Source of the DNA: Hysterangium stoloniferum
Lineage: Eukaryota > Basidiomycota > Agaricomycetes > Hysterangiales > Hysterangiaceae
Reading direction: 5' to 3'
Assembly (NCBI GenBank): GCA_015178975.1
Contig: WHVD01000009.1
Location: 992,001 to 1,056,000, forward strand
Length of the DNA: 64,000 nt
How positions within the stretch are numbered: position 1 is the stretch's first letter; each line of letters starts with the position of its first letter. The notes beneath the pieces were generated by a model that saw nothing but the letters and a program-made list of their open reading frames with translations, ran no database searches and was not told the origin of the DNA. This document shows positions 20,881 through 33,309 of this stretch, one piece after another. The position numbers and the translations under genes were made by a program.

Positions 20881-20973
20881 ATGCAAATAAATTTGACTTG
20901 TATGATTTCAAAATGAGTGTGATATCGGAAGTAACAGAAGTGTTGGAAGCTGAACAGAAAGAAAACGGAAGGG

Positions 20974-23900
20974 TCAGAGTGATGATAAAGGTCCAGGTTT
21001 GCTTGGATAAGCTGTGTGGAAATCAGTAACAATTTTCATAGCATGTCCGAGTTCTGTGGCCAATATCCATGAAGTTTCCTTGTCAGTACCCTCATAACCT
21101 GCCCATTTGACTAAATAGAGCAATTTACAAGTATGTCGGCGATTGTTGATTTTAGAATCCAAAATTTCGGAAACTTCAAATTTGGGTTCTCCGTCAATGA
21201 TGACCGGAGGGGACAGAGGTTGAATACATTCTGGGATTTTGTTATGAACACAGGGTTCTAACATGGAAACGTGGAAAATGGGATGAACTGCTCGCATACT
21301 ATCGGGAAGTCGGAGAGTCCATGAGAGTGAACCAGCTTGTGCTATAATTTCAAAAGGGCCTAAGAATTTCTCAGCGAGTTTTTTAGAAGGTCGGGTAGTA
21401 CGGAAGAATTGAGCTTTTACAAAAACCTTATCACCAATTTTAAAATTAGGAGGCAGGATCCTGTTTTTGTCTGCGGAATGTTGATAATATTCCTGTGCGG
21501 AAGAAATAGCTTTCCGAAGTTCTTGATGTAATTCGTCAAGGTCAGTAATAAATTCTTGAGCATGGACAGAAGCCAAATCTCATTCGGAGTGTACAGTAAG
21601 ATTCAGATTATAGCCTTTGTTGGCAAAAAAAGGAGATATGCCGGTAGTTGCATTTGGAGAGTTATTGTAGGCGAATTTCACGATCGGAAGAAGGGATTTC
21701 CAGTTGTCCTGTTGATAATTGCAATAGATGCGGAGATATTGTTCCAATGTTTGATTTACGCATTCCATTTGTCCATCACCTTCCGGGTGATATCCCAAGG
21801 TGAAGTGTAGTATCATGTCGAGGGCTTTTCCGAGGGCCTGGAAGAAATGGGAGACGAACTTGGAGCCTCGATTGGAAGTTATGTGAGACGGAACTCTGTG
21901 TTTGGAAAATATGTGAATAATGAAAGATTCCGCTAATTGTAACGATGTGATTGTATCATGAGTGGGTATGAAAATGCCTTGTTTCGAGAATCGATCCACA
22001 AGAACTAGAATGGATGTAAAGCCTTTGGAAGTCGGGAGTTGTTCGATAAAATCCATGGAAATTGAGTTCCAGGGTTTTTCTGGTATCAGGAGTTGCTTGA
22101 GAAGGCCGTACGGCTTATGCCTCTGGGACTTGGAGCATAAGCAGGTGGTGCATGACTTACAGAACTGGGTTACAAAATCTCGGAGGTTGGGCCAAGTGTA
22201 TTCTCTACGGATTAAACCAAGAGTATTGTTAATGCCGTAATGTCCAGAGATCGGATGATCGTGTTTATACTGAAGTATGCAGAGTCGGAGATTGTTGAAA
22301 TCTGGAACGTAGATATGTCCATCGAGACGGATGAAACCTTGAGAGTCTTGTGACCATCGGGGTTGGTTGGGATTATCGGGAACTTCTAAGTGTGGCTTGA
22401 AAACCGGATTGGAAGTGAGTGCGGAAAGGATATCTTGATGTAATTGCTCAATGTCCATAATCATGACGCTACGTATAATTGGATAGTAGAGGGAAGTTGC
22501 TCGAATAGATGCGGAAAGTTGTTGCATTGTAAAAACCGGTTTCAAGTTATGTGGATTAACAACGGCATAGTTACTTTCCCCCTCTTTAGGATAGACGTCC
22601 CATCGTCGAGTCATGGCATCTGGTTTTCCACCAAGATGTCCGGGTCGGAAACGGATAATCATGTTGAAAGCAGAAAGGAATTCGGACCAGCGGGCTTGCC
22701 GGCGGGTTAAAAGTTTAGTGGTAGAAAAATATTCGAGATTTTTGTGATCGGTAACAACATCAATGGGAGTTGCGGAACCTTCGAGATAATGGTGCCAATG
22801 TTTGAAAGCTTTGAAAATTGCCAAAATTTCCTTATCATGAATGTCGTAGTTGAGTTCGGACACTTTCAGTGTCCAAGAAAGAAATGCGACCGGATGAATT
22901 TCACTGTCGGAATCTTGAATGGAAAGAATCATGGCAATTGCATAATCAGAAGCATCGGTTTCCACAATAATCGGAACATCAGGTTTCTAATGGGAAAGAA
23001 TCGGGGCAGAAGTGTTAAAGTCTGGAAGGCGGAGTGGCATTTGTTGTCAAAGACCCATGGTTGAGTTTTATGGGTAAGACGAGTGAGCAGTACTGTAATG
23101 TCTGAGTAGTTCCGAATAAAATGATGGTAAAAGTTGGCAAAACCTAAAAATGACTGAATATCCTTGACTTTCCGTGGTTTGGGCCAGTCGCAGACAACTT
23201 GAACCTTGGTTTCATCCATATGGAGACCATCAGGTCCGATAATGAAACCTAAGTATTCAATAGAATCCATGTCAAAGTAGCATTTTTTACCGTTGGCGAA
23301 AAGACTGTTTTTACGGAGTCTTCGGAAAACTTCATGGACCTGTTCATCGTGAAGAGCAGGATCCTCAGAAAATACCAAAATGTCGTCCAAATAGACTATA
23401 ACACATACGTCAAGCATGTCAGAAAATATATCATTAACAAAACGTTGAAAAGCGGAAGGGGCGTTGGTAAGGCCGAACGGCATAACCAACCATTCAAAGG
23501 ATCCATAGCACGTCCGAAAAGCAGTTTTCCATTCATCACCCTCGGCAATTCGGACCAAATGATAGGCATGTTTGAGGTCTATTTTGGTGTAGATCCGAGC
23601 TTTCCTTGGGGCATCGAGTAAATCGGTAACGAGTGGAAGTGGATACTTATCTTTCCATGTGATGGAATTTAATCCTCTGAAATTGACAGAGTCGAAGGGA
23701 GCCATCCTTCTTCCTGACGAAAAGGACAGGTGCTCCATACAGAGACTTTGAGGGACGGATAAAACCTATCGACAGATGTTCATCCAGGAACTCCCAAATA
23801 GACGAAAGTTCTGATTGGGATAATGGGTAAATAGGTCCTAACGGAGGGTTTGAACCGGGCTCAATATCGATTTTTAAGTCGTAGGGCCTATGTGGTGCAA

Positions 23901-24650
23901 GCCGGTCAGCTTTTTGCTTACTGAAAATGTCCGCGAAATCATAGTATTTTTCGGGAACTCCTTCCAGGTTGGCTTTTAGCTTGGATAATTCTGGAGTTGC
24001 AAAACGTCCAGATGCTTCATCAATTTTTAAGCTGATCGAAAAACACTGTGAGCCATCCAGTTTACTCGCCCTAACAAATGCCGAAGCGTTGATGAGAGAG
24101 ATTTTTGGAGGCATGGAGGTTTCGGTAGAAGCCGGAAGTGCCGCTGATGCTGAAAAGGCGTTGGCCAGAAAAGATGCTGCAGGAGGAACTGAAGTGTCGG
24201 GAATTCGGAAATTAATACTGCCCAATACCCAGTCAACCAATGGATTATATCGGGTGAGCCAGTTGTATCCAAGAACTACCGAACAGCTAGAGTCCAACTG
24301 TGTTACGAAAAAAGTAACCGTCTGGGATGTTCCACAAGGGAACCGGATAGACATGTCGCAGGCTTGGGTAATTGCCATATTGCTAGTGCCGTCAAACAAA
24401 CGCAAGGAAATTGTGGGAACAGAATGGAGTTTCAGATTATGTTTCGTGGCAAAGGTGGTATCTACAAAACAGTGTGTGGAGCCGGAATCTATCAGAGCTC
24501 GGAACACTAAATTTCCAAGAAAGTCAGAAACGAGTTTCACAAATAATGAATCGGGATTAGAGAGAGCGGACGCATTGAGACAGATAACCTCGGAAACATG
24601 GAGAGAGTCAACACAACTCTCTGTCCGTGCAGATTCTGGAGGGTTGCTTA
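20974..24650 (-). pseudogene. pol: Gy-B pol: protease, RT, RNase H, integrase, chromodomain
   Basis: It is read in the -1 frame after gag. Protease: ALIDSGSTHCFVDTTF (about 24,500). Linker, then RT with [34 protein letters not shown] and [10 protein letters not shown]. RNase [30 protein letters not shown]. Integrase: zinc domain (YKHDHPISGHYGIN, CKSCTTC) and DDE core (SMDFIE, TSNRGSKF, GDGQMECVNQTLE). Here the expected D of TSDRGSEF is N and the expected E of GDGQTEHVNQ is again E, so the second catalytic Asp is lost. Chromodomain: LLYLVKWAGYEGTDKETSWI near 21,120-21,060. Lesions: a 2-nt deletion at about 23,690, a shift near 23,005, TAG near 22,988 and TGA at 21,577-21,579. Confidence 0.92.
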
Positions 24651-25877
24651 TTCTTTTTTTAACTCCGTGGCGGGTTTTTCCTTGGATGTTGTAGTCGTAG
24701 TGGAAGTTGCCACATGGGCCTTGGAAGAGTTAGATTTAATGGTACAGTCAGAAACCTTGTGTCCGCCTTTCCCGCAGAAAAGGCAGAGGTCATTGTCCAT
24801 ACGTCGTTGTTTCTCCTTCGGGGTGAGTTTACCATCAGTACCCAACAAATGGGAAATGTCGGGTTTGTTGGAAGTTGACTGTTTTTCCTTGTTGGATTCC
24901 TTGTCTTTCTTCCGGTCGGAGTTTGATTTGCCAGTATTAGTGCCAGAGTTGCCAGTGTTATTGCCTGAATTGTTGCCAGAAGACTTGCTAGTCAACATCT
25001 TGTTATTCTGAGAATGTTCCATCGGGTTCTCACAAGAGACCTCAGCTTTTCGTTCCCAATAACGGGCATCGGATGTTTGAGCTTTAATCTGCATGAGTTG
25101 GAGAGTTTTAGGCTTCCCATCTTTGCAGATCTCGTCTTTAAGGTGTGACGGAAGTCCCATATAGAAATGGTGTCTGAGGGCGGAATCGTCCCATCCACAT
25201 CATGCGGCGAGGGTATTGAACTTGACGAGATAATCGGAAACTCGTTGATTGTCCTTCATCTTGAGCATCATTAATTCATTTTCCACTTTGCCGGATTGAT
25301 CGTAAGGTCCGAAATTAGTTTCCAGTTCTTCCACAAAAGCGTCCCAGTCATCGAGCCATATGGGTGTCTCATCGGATATTCCAGATAGTCCGGGTTTGAA
25401 CCAATCTTGAGTGGTATCCTTGAGATAAGAGAGCGCAAATTTGACTTTTTGACTGTCGGATTTAAATGCAGAGGGTCGATCACGGAAACTGAAATGGCAT
25501 TGGAGAAGGAAATTCTTCAATTTTTTCGGATCCTTGCCAGTAAATGGTTTGGGTTCTTTGACTCTGGTGCGGGATGATTCTTTACTATCCTCAGCGGATT
25601 TCAAGTAGTCAGCGAATTTCACAATGGAGTTGATAAACAACATTTCAGTCGGTTCGTCAGAAGATTTCTTTTTCAATGTCTCCGGCTGATCTTCTGCTTC
25701 GTTGTCGGAAGTGTGGGGAATATTGGGATCCTTCGTTACCTCGGTAATCTCCTCAGTAACTTCTTCGACTGAAGCTGATGTTGTTGGCTGAATTGGGGTT
25801 TCGGATTGAGTGGTGTAAAGTTGCAACGGGGATTGAAGTTGGGATGGTCCTTCGGCAGCTTTGCATTTGGGACCCAT
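24648..25877 (-). pseudogene. gag: Gy-B gag with one internal TGA
   Basis: It starts MGPKCKAAEGPSQLQSPLQL at 25,877, 34 nt from the 5' LTR. The capsid-like region includes VKFALSYLKDTTQDWFKPGL and WLDDWDAFVEELETNFGPYD, shared with Gy-A. A TGA at about 25,200-25,202 (LAA.CGWDDSALRHHFYMGL) falls where CGA would code Arg. Beyond it a Ser/Asn/Lys-rich stretch leads to the CCHC knuckle CLFCGKGGHKVSDC and the stop at 24,648-24,650. Apart from that stop the frame is continuous, so the gene is one transition from intact. Confidence 0.88.
24654..24660 (-). promoter_or_regulatory. Candidate -1 ribosomal frameshift site (Gy-B)
   Basis: In gag frame A_AAA_AAA (seven T on +), then GAA TAA. Pol is open in the -1 frame through this point. 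It is a canonical X_XXY_YYZ-type heptamer. Confidence 0.6.
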
Positions 25878-25898
25878 GATGAGCGAGTCGCAGAGTTG

Positions 25899-25909
25899 AG
25901 ATCTGATAT
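25899..25909 (-). other. Self-primer binding site of Gy-B
   Basis: On the element strand, GT then ATATCAGATCT follows the 5' LTR. This 11-mer is the exact reverse complement of AGATCTGATAT at 26,074-26,064 in the LTR. Confidence 0.7.
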
Positions 25910-25911
25910 AC

Positions 25912-26367
25912 TGTTAAGTGCCGTGTCGGGAACTTATTCTGGAACTATCAGAAAGTCACCGGGAAGTCGGGAACTATTGGATAGGGTCAGGACATTGGCT
26001 TCAGCTTATGTGCTGCGCCTCAAGTGTACAGAAAGATGGGAGAAGGAATAAGAAACTAAGTCGATATCAGATCTAAGGTAAAGTACACATTCGTGGAAAC
26101 TAATATAAGTCTACTTGTTATTGTACTACAAACTAAGACCATAATAAGATGGAAATGGAAGTGTTCTTAAAACGGAAATACAATAAGACATATTAGGGAG
26201 ACAATATTCCAAAACGGGAATATAACAAACAAACGAGTGAATACTTGTCAATGGACAATTTACCAAATGTGGAACAAGGGAAGAATGCGGATGATACGGT
26301 AACTATGATGTTCCATAGTCAGAGATCGGAAGTCAGATATTGAAATGTCCGGGAATGGGTCGTAACA
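25912..26367 (-). repeat. 5' LTR of Gy-B (456 bp, internal deletion)
   Basis: This aligns with 19,027-19,570 except for an internal ~88-bp gap just beyond the hairpin block. It keeps the promoter and the self-priming 11-mer. Confidence 0.93.
26064..26107 (-). promoter_or_regulatory. Gy-B core promoter and inferred transcript 5' end
   Basis: TATATT begins at 26,107 on the minus strand and AGATCTGATAT at 26,074, again 33 nt apart. The 11-mer pairs with the PBS at 25,899-25,909. Confidence 0.65.
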
Positions 26368-26372
26368 CATAC

Positions 26373-29350
26373 AATACATTGCACCCTGCACAAAAATGTC
26401 AGATACTCCAGTACTTCAAAACAAGCAACAAAGTATGTATGTATCAGGATGTATAATGACACTTAGATATAAACTGTGGTCCAGAGGCTAAGGTTACAAA
26501 GGTAGTAAGTCTCAGTCTGGCCAGACACTACCAAAAGGATTAAGCAGTATGAACAATACTTTAAAACAAATGAAGGTATGATTCCATAAGCTTCTAAAAA
26601 TGAGAGGGGGATTCTAAATGGGTATTCTGAGTCAATATTCAAACTGAAGAGTAGTGGGTTTTATACTAAAATAAATGGAAGCATGAAGGACTGAAAATGG
26701 AGATTTGATATTAACAGAACAAAGTAAATTGGGACAATGGAATAGGAGATCAAGATAAGGAATGCAAGGCAACAGAAAAAAGAATACTCTCAGTGGCAAA
26801 TGATGTAGTGAAGTGATACAAGGAATGATGGAATGTCATCAGAAGGGAAATGGGATGCAGTGGCTAGAAAACAAAGTCATCTAGAAAACAAGTCATGAAG
26901 TGGGTGTGTTGTCAGTACTGTCATCAGAGATGTTGCTATCAGGAACACCAATGTCAGGATGCCAGAGATGGTATAGGTTGAAAACACACATGGGACCTGA
27001 ATGACATGGTTCCCAACAGGAAGGTTCTAGTAGTGCACAAGATATATTTCACCAGGAAATTGTATACTAGATGTAATATTTATCATGTTTTGATGCTCTA
27101 ATATCAAATATAATTGTATTTTGTAAATTTCCAACACAAATTTGATGAAGTATCTACTTGTTTTGAAAAAAGAAACATTCATGGCACTAGTGTGTCAGTG
27201 TGACACCCTGCACGGCACTTTCCTACAGCCCAAGCTATTCCAGGTCCCAACATTTCCAAGTTGGGAGAGATGCCAGATCATCAAATTATGCCATGATCAT
27301 TGGCTTATGCCATGTAGTGGCATCAGTATGAGAATTAAATGCAAGGCAAAGTAGTAGATACTTATTTCAAAGGGGACCAGAAGTGACTATTTTTAAACCT
27401 ACTAACAATTTTACATTGGCTTTGAGGTGTGTGACATCAAATTGTCTCTTTTTTGAATTTTAGCTGATTTATTTCTTATAAACCTTTGTTCTTTTTGGGT
27501 AGTTTTGTTAAAGTAGATCAAGGAGGTGAAGTTCTGAATATTTCATTGACTTTCCTGGGCATTCCAGTGAGTTATTTGTTAATTTTCACTTTTTTAATGT
27601 CTTCTTAATACATTTGTCTCCTTTTGTACCCTTTCTGGCCCAGTTCAGGGCTTGAATATCCTCACAACATCCAGGACTTTTTCAGGTGAGTTTTTTGTTA
27701 TTTTGATCATGTTTTTCTTTTTTTATATACTTTTCTTTGTATTTAAATTTCACTTTTTAATGCTTTTTTAATGTTTTTTTAGGAGACCTTCTGATACTTT
27801 GGTTGATAGTTCATATTCACAACATCAAGAACTTTTTCAGATGGGTTTTGTGTTATTTTGACTATGTTTTTTGTTTTTTTTTATATTTTCTGTATTTAAA
27901 TTTCACATTTGTAATGTTTTTTTAATTTGTTTTTAGGAGAACCTCTGATCCTTTGGTTCTTTTTTCATCTCAAAGCATCTTCAAAATATTCAATTTGTTA
28001 TTCTAAGGAAATTTTCTTTTTTAAATGCATTTTCCTATTATTCTTTCACTTTTGTAGGTTTTTTTACTCATTGCAGGTAAGTAAGACATAATACAATACA
28101 ATTTTATCTTTCTGATGCTTTTGGACTAGACTAGGAATATCAGAAATTGTGAAGAGTGGTGGAAGTTCTGACTGTTCTATATACAAAGAAATGAGTAGAA
28201 TGGGAAGAAGGATGATTCGAGTGGAGGCCACGACTGTTATAGTTCGAGGCCAGAAGTGTTCACTAGCTCAGATAATGCTACCTATGTGGTAGCTGACATG
28301 TTACCCTGATCACTGCTCACTGTAGACCTAGTTTGTGTCTTACGAGTGGACCCACAAGTACAGTATACACAGAGCTTCGAACTAATGAAATGGTGCAATG
28401 TTCGAAGAATATAAAGGATAGAAAAATATGAATAAAATGTGTAAAATATAAATAAAATAAAAGGAGTGTTTTACCAAAATGAAACTGTGGTAAAAGCATA
28501 CTCCTCACAGAAATATTGCAAGTGAGTGTTTAAATGATATTTTGGCCTGTTTATTATTATTTTTGACTACTTTAGGTTCTATTGGCTTTGTTCACATTGA
28601 TTCACTTCAGTATAGCTGGAGTTTCTCAAATGCAATTCACAAGATATTTTATAAAGGTATACTTACAATCTTTTCTATGGTAACTTTGTATTAACTGAAT
28701 ATTGTCAGGTTTCACTTTTTGCCTATTTGTGGCTTGCATTTTTCATTCAATGCCTAATCTATCCACCATTTTAGGGATCTACCTTCTGAACCTTCTATAC
28801 CTGAATGCAATCAGCAGAATGTACATGTTCAGAACCATCAGCAGTGTTACCCCACACACTGAGCATCACCTAAGATGTGATGGTGTTTCTCAGCAGAATG
28901 CTATTCCTGCTCCTACATATACCATTTCCCTTTCCCCCTCCTGCTAATCCTTTGTCCATCAATCAGCAGGATCCATTTTCTATTGCTGGATCATCATGTA
29001 GCATAGATGGTCTGGCTCTTACTCCTGGCACTGCTGTAGCTAATATATGTATGTGCACAATTGGCAGATAGACTACAGCTTGCATCATCATCTACTGCAT
29101 TACAGCATCCTGTTGCATTGGGCAGAAGAGCAGTGAAAGACTTATTTGATCAGGCTGCTAGGATTCCTGCACCTCCCCCTCTTAATAATAGAAGGTTATA
29201 GAGGGGAAATGAAGTGTAGCTCCACCTCTCCTTGCCACTTCATATTGGCAGAAGAGCAGTCACTGCATTATAGGTTCAGGCTGCTGCCCTTCCATTATAA
29301 CAGGCACCCTTCCAGAATCCTCAGATTATTCTTGCTCCTCCTATCTTACC
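26373..29350. other. AT-rich non-coding stretch
   Basis: No gene is recognised. The first ~500 bp resemble the repeat left of Gy-B. From about 27,480 it is very T-rich. From 28,700 it may hold remote, unreadable parts of the Helitron 5' region (Pro-rich fragments), but I cannot support a call. Confidence 0.4.
27656..27948. repeat. Imperfect ~157-bp tandem duplication, T-rich
   Basis: Two units share CACAACATCMAGRACTTTTTCAG at the start, TATTTAAATTTCAC in the middle and TTTTTAGGAGA near the end. Each resembles a splice-donor/T-rich/TTTTTAGG arrangement, but no coding exons are evident. Confidence 0.55.
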
Positions 29351-31600
29351 TTTAGATCATGTTCCTATTCCTCCTATTCTTCCTGTACCAATCGATGAGG
29401 GTGCATTCCATACCATTACCAAATATTCCTGAGCCTGCTCAACCTGTTCCACCACCTCCTGGATCCCCTGGGCCACTCCCCCTGGCCAAGTGCCCAATTG
29501 ATGAGGACAATGCACAGATGCAACCACATTATCTGGGAACAATGACTGTAAAGTGTTCAAAATGTAATGCACTACATTGGATGGCAGAGTGTCTTCACTG
29601 AGGGGTGGAAAACTGCTTCAGCAATACATTGTAGATGCATGGGCAGTGGCAGAGCAAATCAGGCTATCATGGATAAGACTCAATCAAGGCACTTTACAGG
29701 CTGAAATGTACCATCAGGTGGTTGATGCCTTTACAGTACAGGATAATAACCAGCAATCCAAATGAAATTGAGAGTAGATTTATACTGCCAGCAACCTTCC
29801 AAGGTTGCAGTCAGGATATGATGGAAAATTTGCAAAATTCACTGGCTATATATCATGCAAGTATGGCAATGCAAGCATGTTTATTACTATGACAGCCAAC
29901 CCCAAATGGAGGGATATAACTGAAGCACTTCTTCCAGGGCAAACTGTGCTGATTGCCCAGATATAGTGTCACATGTTTTTGCATTGAAAGAGGCACACTT
30001 GCTTCACCTCATTATGAAGAAAATAAATCCTTGGAAAAACAGTTGCCCATATCTATACCATTGAATTTCAGAAGTGTATACTGCCTAATATGCATTTGCT
30101 TATATAGTTTGAAGAGGGGGCAAAACTTCAGACTCCTGGAGAAGTTGATTTATGATATCTGCAGAGTTTCCAGATCAAGACAAGCACCCAAAGCTTTACA
30201 AGTTGGTATCTGAGCTCATGACTCATGTATGTGGTGAAAAATGTATCAAAGATAACAAATGCACAAAGCATTTTCCCATGCCCTTTCATAAATCTACAAG
30301 TATGAATGAAGATTGCTACTCAAAGTACCACTGTAGAAATGATGACAGAAAACATAAAGTCAGAAGTCATGAGCTGGACAATTGAAATGTTGTCCCCTAC
30401 TATGCTGCCCTTCTTCTCATTCTGGAATGTCATATCAATTTTGAGATGACTTTTAATTTCACTCCATTAAATATATTCACAAGTATATATACAAAGGACA
30501 TGATTGCACAACAATGGAGTTTGGAAAGAACAAGGATGAAATTCAGCAATATATTGATGCCTGCTATGTCAGTGCACATGAAGCATTTTTAAGACTTTTG
30601 GAAAATGAGATACATACTCAAATACCTGCTGTCATAGCCCTCCCTGTGCATTTAGATAATCACAGGCAGTTATCTTTGATGGCATGGAGGGTCCAGAAGA
30701 GGCTTTGGATGCTGCCCATCATTCCAAGACCAAGTTGATGGCATACTTTGAGGCTATGTAAAGCTAAAAATGCAATAGGCCTTAATAGTCAGGAATTTTT
30801 CACATGGAATTCAAAAAATAGGAGATGGAATACAAAGAAAAGCTGTGCCATTGGATGTATTCATCTTTCAGAGCCCTCAAGTGGCCCAAGGTTCTTCTTA
30901 CATACTTTGCTCACAGTTGTCAAGGAGGCAACTTCTTTTGAAGATCTCAGGACCAATGAAGGACAGGTCTATCCTTCATTTCAAGCAGCCTTCATGGCAC
31001 ATGGTCTACTTGAAAATAATAAAGAATGGAAGTTGTGTCTTCAAGAAGCAAAGGCTATGCAGATTGGATCTCAATTACAGAGACTGTTTGCTACTATTAT
31101 CAGCCAATGCTTTCCTTCTGATCTAGCTGCACTCTGGCATGAATTCAAAGCAGACATTTGTGATGACTTGAAATACATTCTTCAGACACATCTTCATCAG
31201 CCAGACCCATCTGATGAGACAGTCTATAACTTTCGCCTTTTTAAGCTTGATGAAATTCTTTGTACAAGTGGGAAACCACTCTCAGAGTACTCTCATATGC
31301 CTCAATATACAGAACCATGGGAAGAGAGAGTGGGAAATCAATTCATAAATGAACAGAGGGCTTGTGACCAGGCAACTGAGCAAATGAAAGCAAATATAAA
31401 TATTGAAAAGTTGAATGAGGGCCAGAGAGTTGCATACAATCAAATTATGGATGCTGTCATTGCAAAGCATGAAACTGGAGTAAATGGGAGGATATCAGAA
31501 AACTATTAAGTATACCAAATTCTAATATACTCTAAAGGTCATTTAAACATCTGGGATGTGATTCAAACATAATTTGGTTTTTAAAACTTTAGGAATGTTT

Positions 31601-32451
31601 TGTTACGACCGAACAATCCCGCCAGACTCCGGGCACTAACCCATACGCCCCCACACGCTACAAGCACCAATCATCTGTTTATAGGATTTCCCGCCCGGAC
31701 TCCGTTACGTCAATACTAGCTCATTAAGACACATATCAGTCACCAGACTTCCCCCGGACTCCATCTCTGTCTATGTCTGTCTTCCTCCCACGCATCAGTC
31801 ACCGGTCCCCGCTTAGGATCCCGTTACCACTCTAATCGAGCCCCGTTCCTGTTTTAGTCAAATGACCTGTCACAATTTAGGACTCTGCTCCCACTCCATT
31901 TCCCGTTATGGGTTATGCTTTGTCACGATTCGGACTCCGCTCCATTCCGTTCCGTTCCTAACACCAATTTGGTGTTTACTATTCCCGTTTCATGTTTTGT
32001 TAGTTTCGTTTTGCCATTACTGGATTTGGTATGTCATTCACTCCATGGTCTATATAAACTGGCAGATGTTGTATATACAATCCAGTCAGAAAATTAGCTT
32101 AGATTCCCCCCAGTAATCTAATAACATTTTCCACTCTAAAAACCTTACTTGATTCACATCGCTCGCACTAGTTGGAGCCCACGGGCTCCGGCGCATCTAT
32201 CTCTCTCAACTATCTCGACTCACGACCCACGACCTCCGACTTACGACCCACGACCTCCGACTTACGACCCATGACCCCCGACTTATGACCTACGACCCAC
32301 GAACCCCGCCCGGACTCCCCGGGATCCCCGTCTGTCCATTTGAAATTGGACAACACGATCTAGCGAGGGCGCAGCCTATAAGCTGAAGCCAAGTCCTACC
32401 GGATATCCTGCGGGTTTCTCTGGAAACCCAGCCTGTGTGTGTATCCTAACA
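31601..32451 (+). mobile_element. Solo LTR, Gy-A type (TSD TGTTT)
   Basis: TGTTACGACC...TATCCTAACA (851 bp) is flanked by TGTTT at 31,596-31,600 and 32,452-32,456. It has a TATATAAA box near 32,050, the 11-mer AGTCAGAAAAT near 32,083 and the hairpin block near 32,372. The variable region holds CGACCCACGACCTCCGACTTA-like repeats (32,217-32,300). Confidence 0.94.
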
Positions 32452-32970
32452 TGTTTAAAACTTATTGGTATATTATGAAACAAATCATCTTTCAAAAGCT
32501 GAATAGATTATGAAAGAGTTTAGTAGATTAAAACATTAAGACTTTTAAAAAGCATATCCTTTTAAATGGTGCATTTCATGCATGTGTATGTCATTGACAC
32601 CTCTGAATACATATGTATTACATTGGAATGGGGGTGTCAATCTGAACAAATTTCTACTTGATTCAGCATACCAAGAATATATAGGTGGTTCCACTTAATG
32701 AAGAAAGTCATAAGATGAAAAATCTCTACTGACATCTCATATATTTTACTGGGAAATAACTATAGTTTAGCTTTTAAAAAACAAATTACCAACAAAAGTA
32801 TTAGCAAATATTTACATAACTTGGAAAACCATATACAATAGGTTCTATTAATTGACTTTGAATTGTTTAGGATATACAGTGGGGGACAAAACTGTTCCAA
32901 TAATTTTTTATATGTCAAAGAATAACTGTAAGCCTGGTGCCCCAGTCTTATACGTTCACTCATTGTTCCT

Positions 32971-33136
32971 GTTATGTGTTCACTCCTTTGTTATGTGTTC
33001 ACTCCTTTGTTATGTGTTCACTCCTTTGTTATGTGTTCACTCCTTTGTTATGTGTTCACTCCTTTGTTATGTGTTCACTCCTTTGTTATGTGTTCACTCC
33101 TTTGTTATGTGTTCACTCCTTTGTTATGTGTTCACC
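32971..33136 (+). repeat. 19-bp minisatellite, ~8.7 units
   Basis: The unit is GTTATGTGTTCACTCCTTT, nearly perfect throughout, which implies recent expansion. It gives long but meaningless open frames in all three forward registers. Confidence 0.95.
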
Positions 33137-33309
33137 CTTTGTTTCTTGTTTCCTTTGTTCCACTCCTTTTGTTCTGGCACGTGACCACATCATATATGTA
33201 CATATATAGCCTAGGTAGTTTTCTCTCTCTTACCTTACTGTACACTGTAACCTCCTGTATCCCATCTCAGTTCTAGACAATACACCGTGGTCCTGTCAAC
33301 TCATGTGAC

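Larger units (their letters stand above)
19027..26367 (-). mobile_element. Full-length Ty3/Gypsy chromodomain retrotransposon Gy-B
   Basis: LTRs at 19,027-19,570 and 25,912-26,367 enclose a minus-strand gag-pol and a plus-strand antisense gene. CATAC is duplicated at 19,022-19,026 and 26,368-26,372, so the element is complete end to end (7341 bp). It carries few inactivating changes: a TGA in gag, a 2-nt loss in RT, a second shift plus TAG before RNase H, and a TGA after the integrase core. It is much younger than Gy-A. The 5' LTR (right side) lacks about 88 bp present in the left one. Confidence 0.95.

Noticed and set aside
23969-25011. 241- and 137-codon frames on + within Gy-B
   Set aside because: Antisense shadows of protease and gag; no splice structure and no counterpart in Gy-A, unlike the 19,755 gene.
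32852-33276. Repetitive frames (LLCYVFTP) on +
   Set aside because: All three frames are open because of the 19-bp minisatellite; no start context, no domain.
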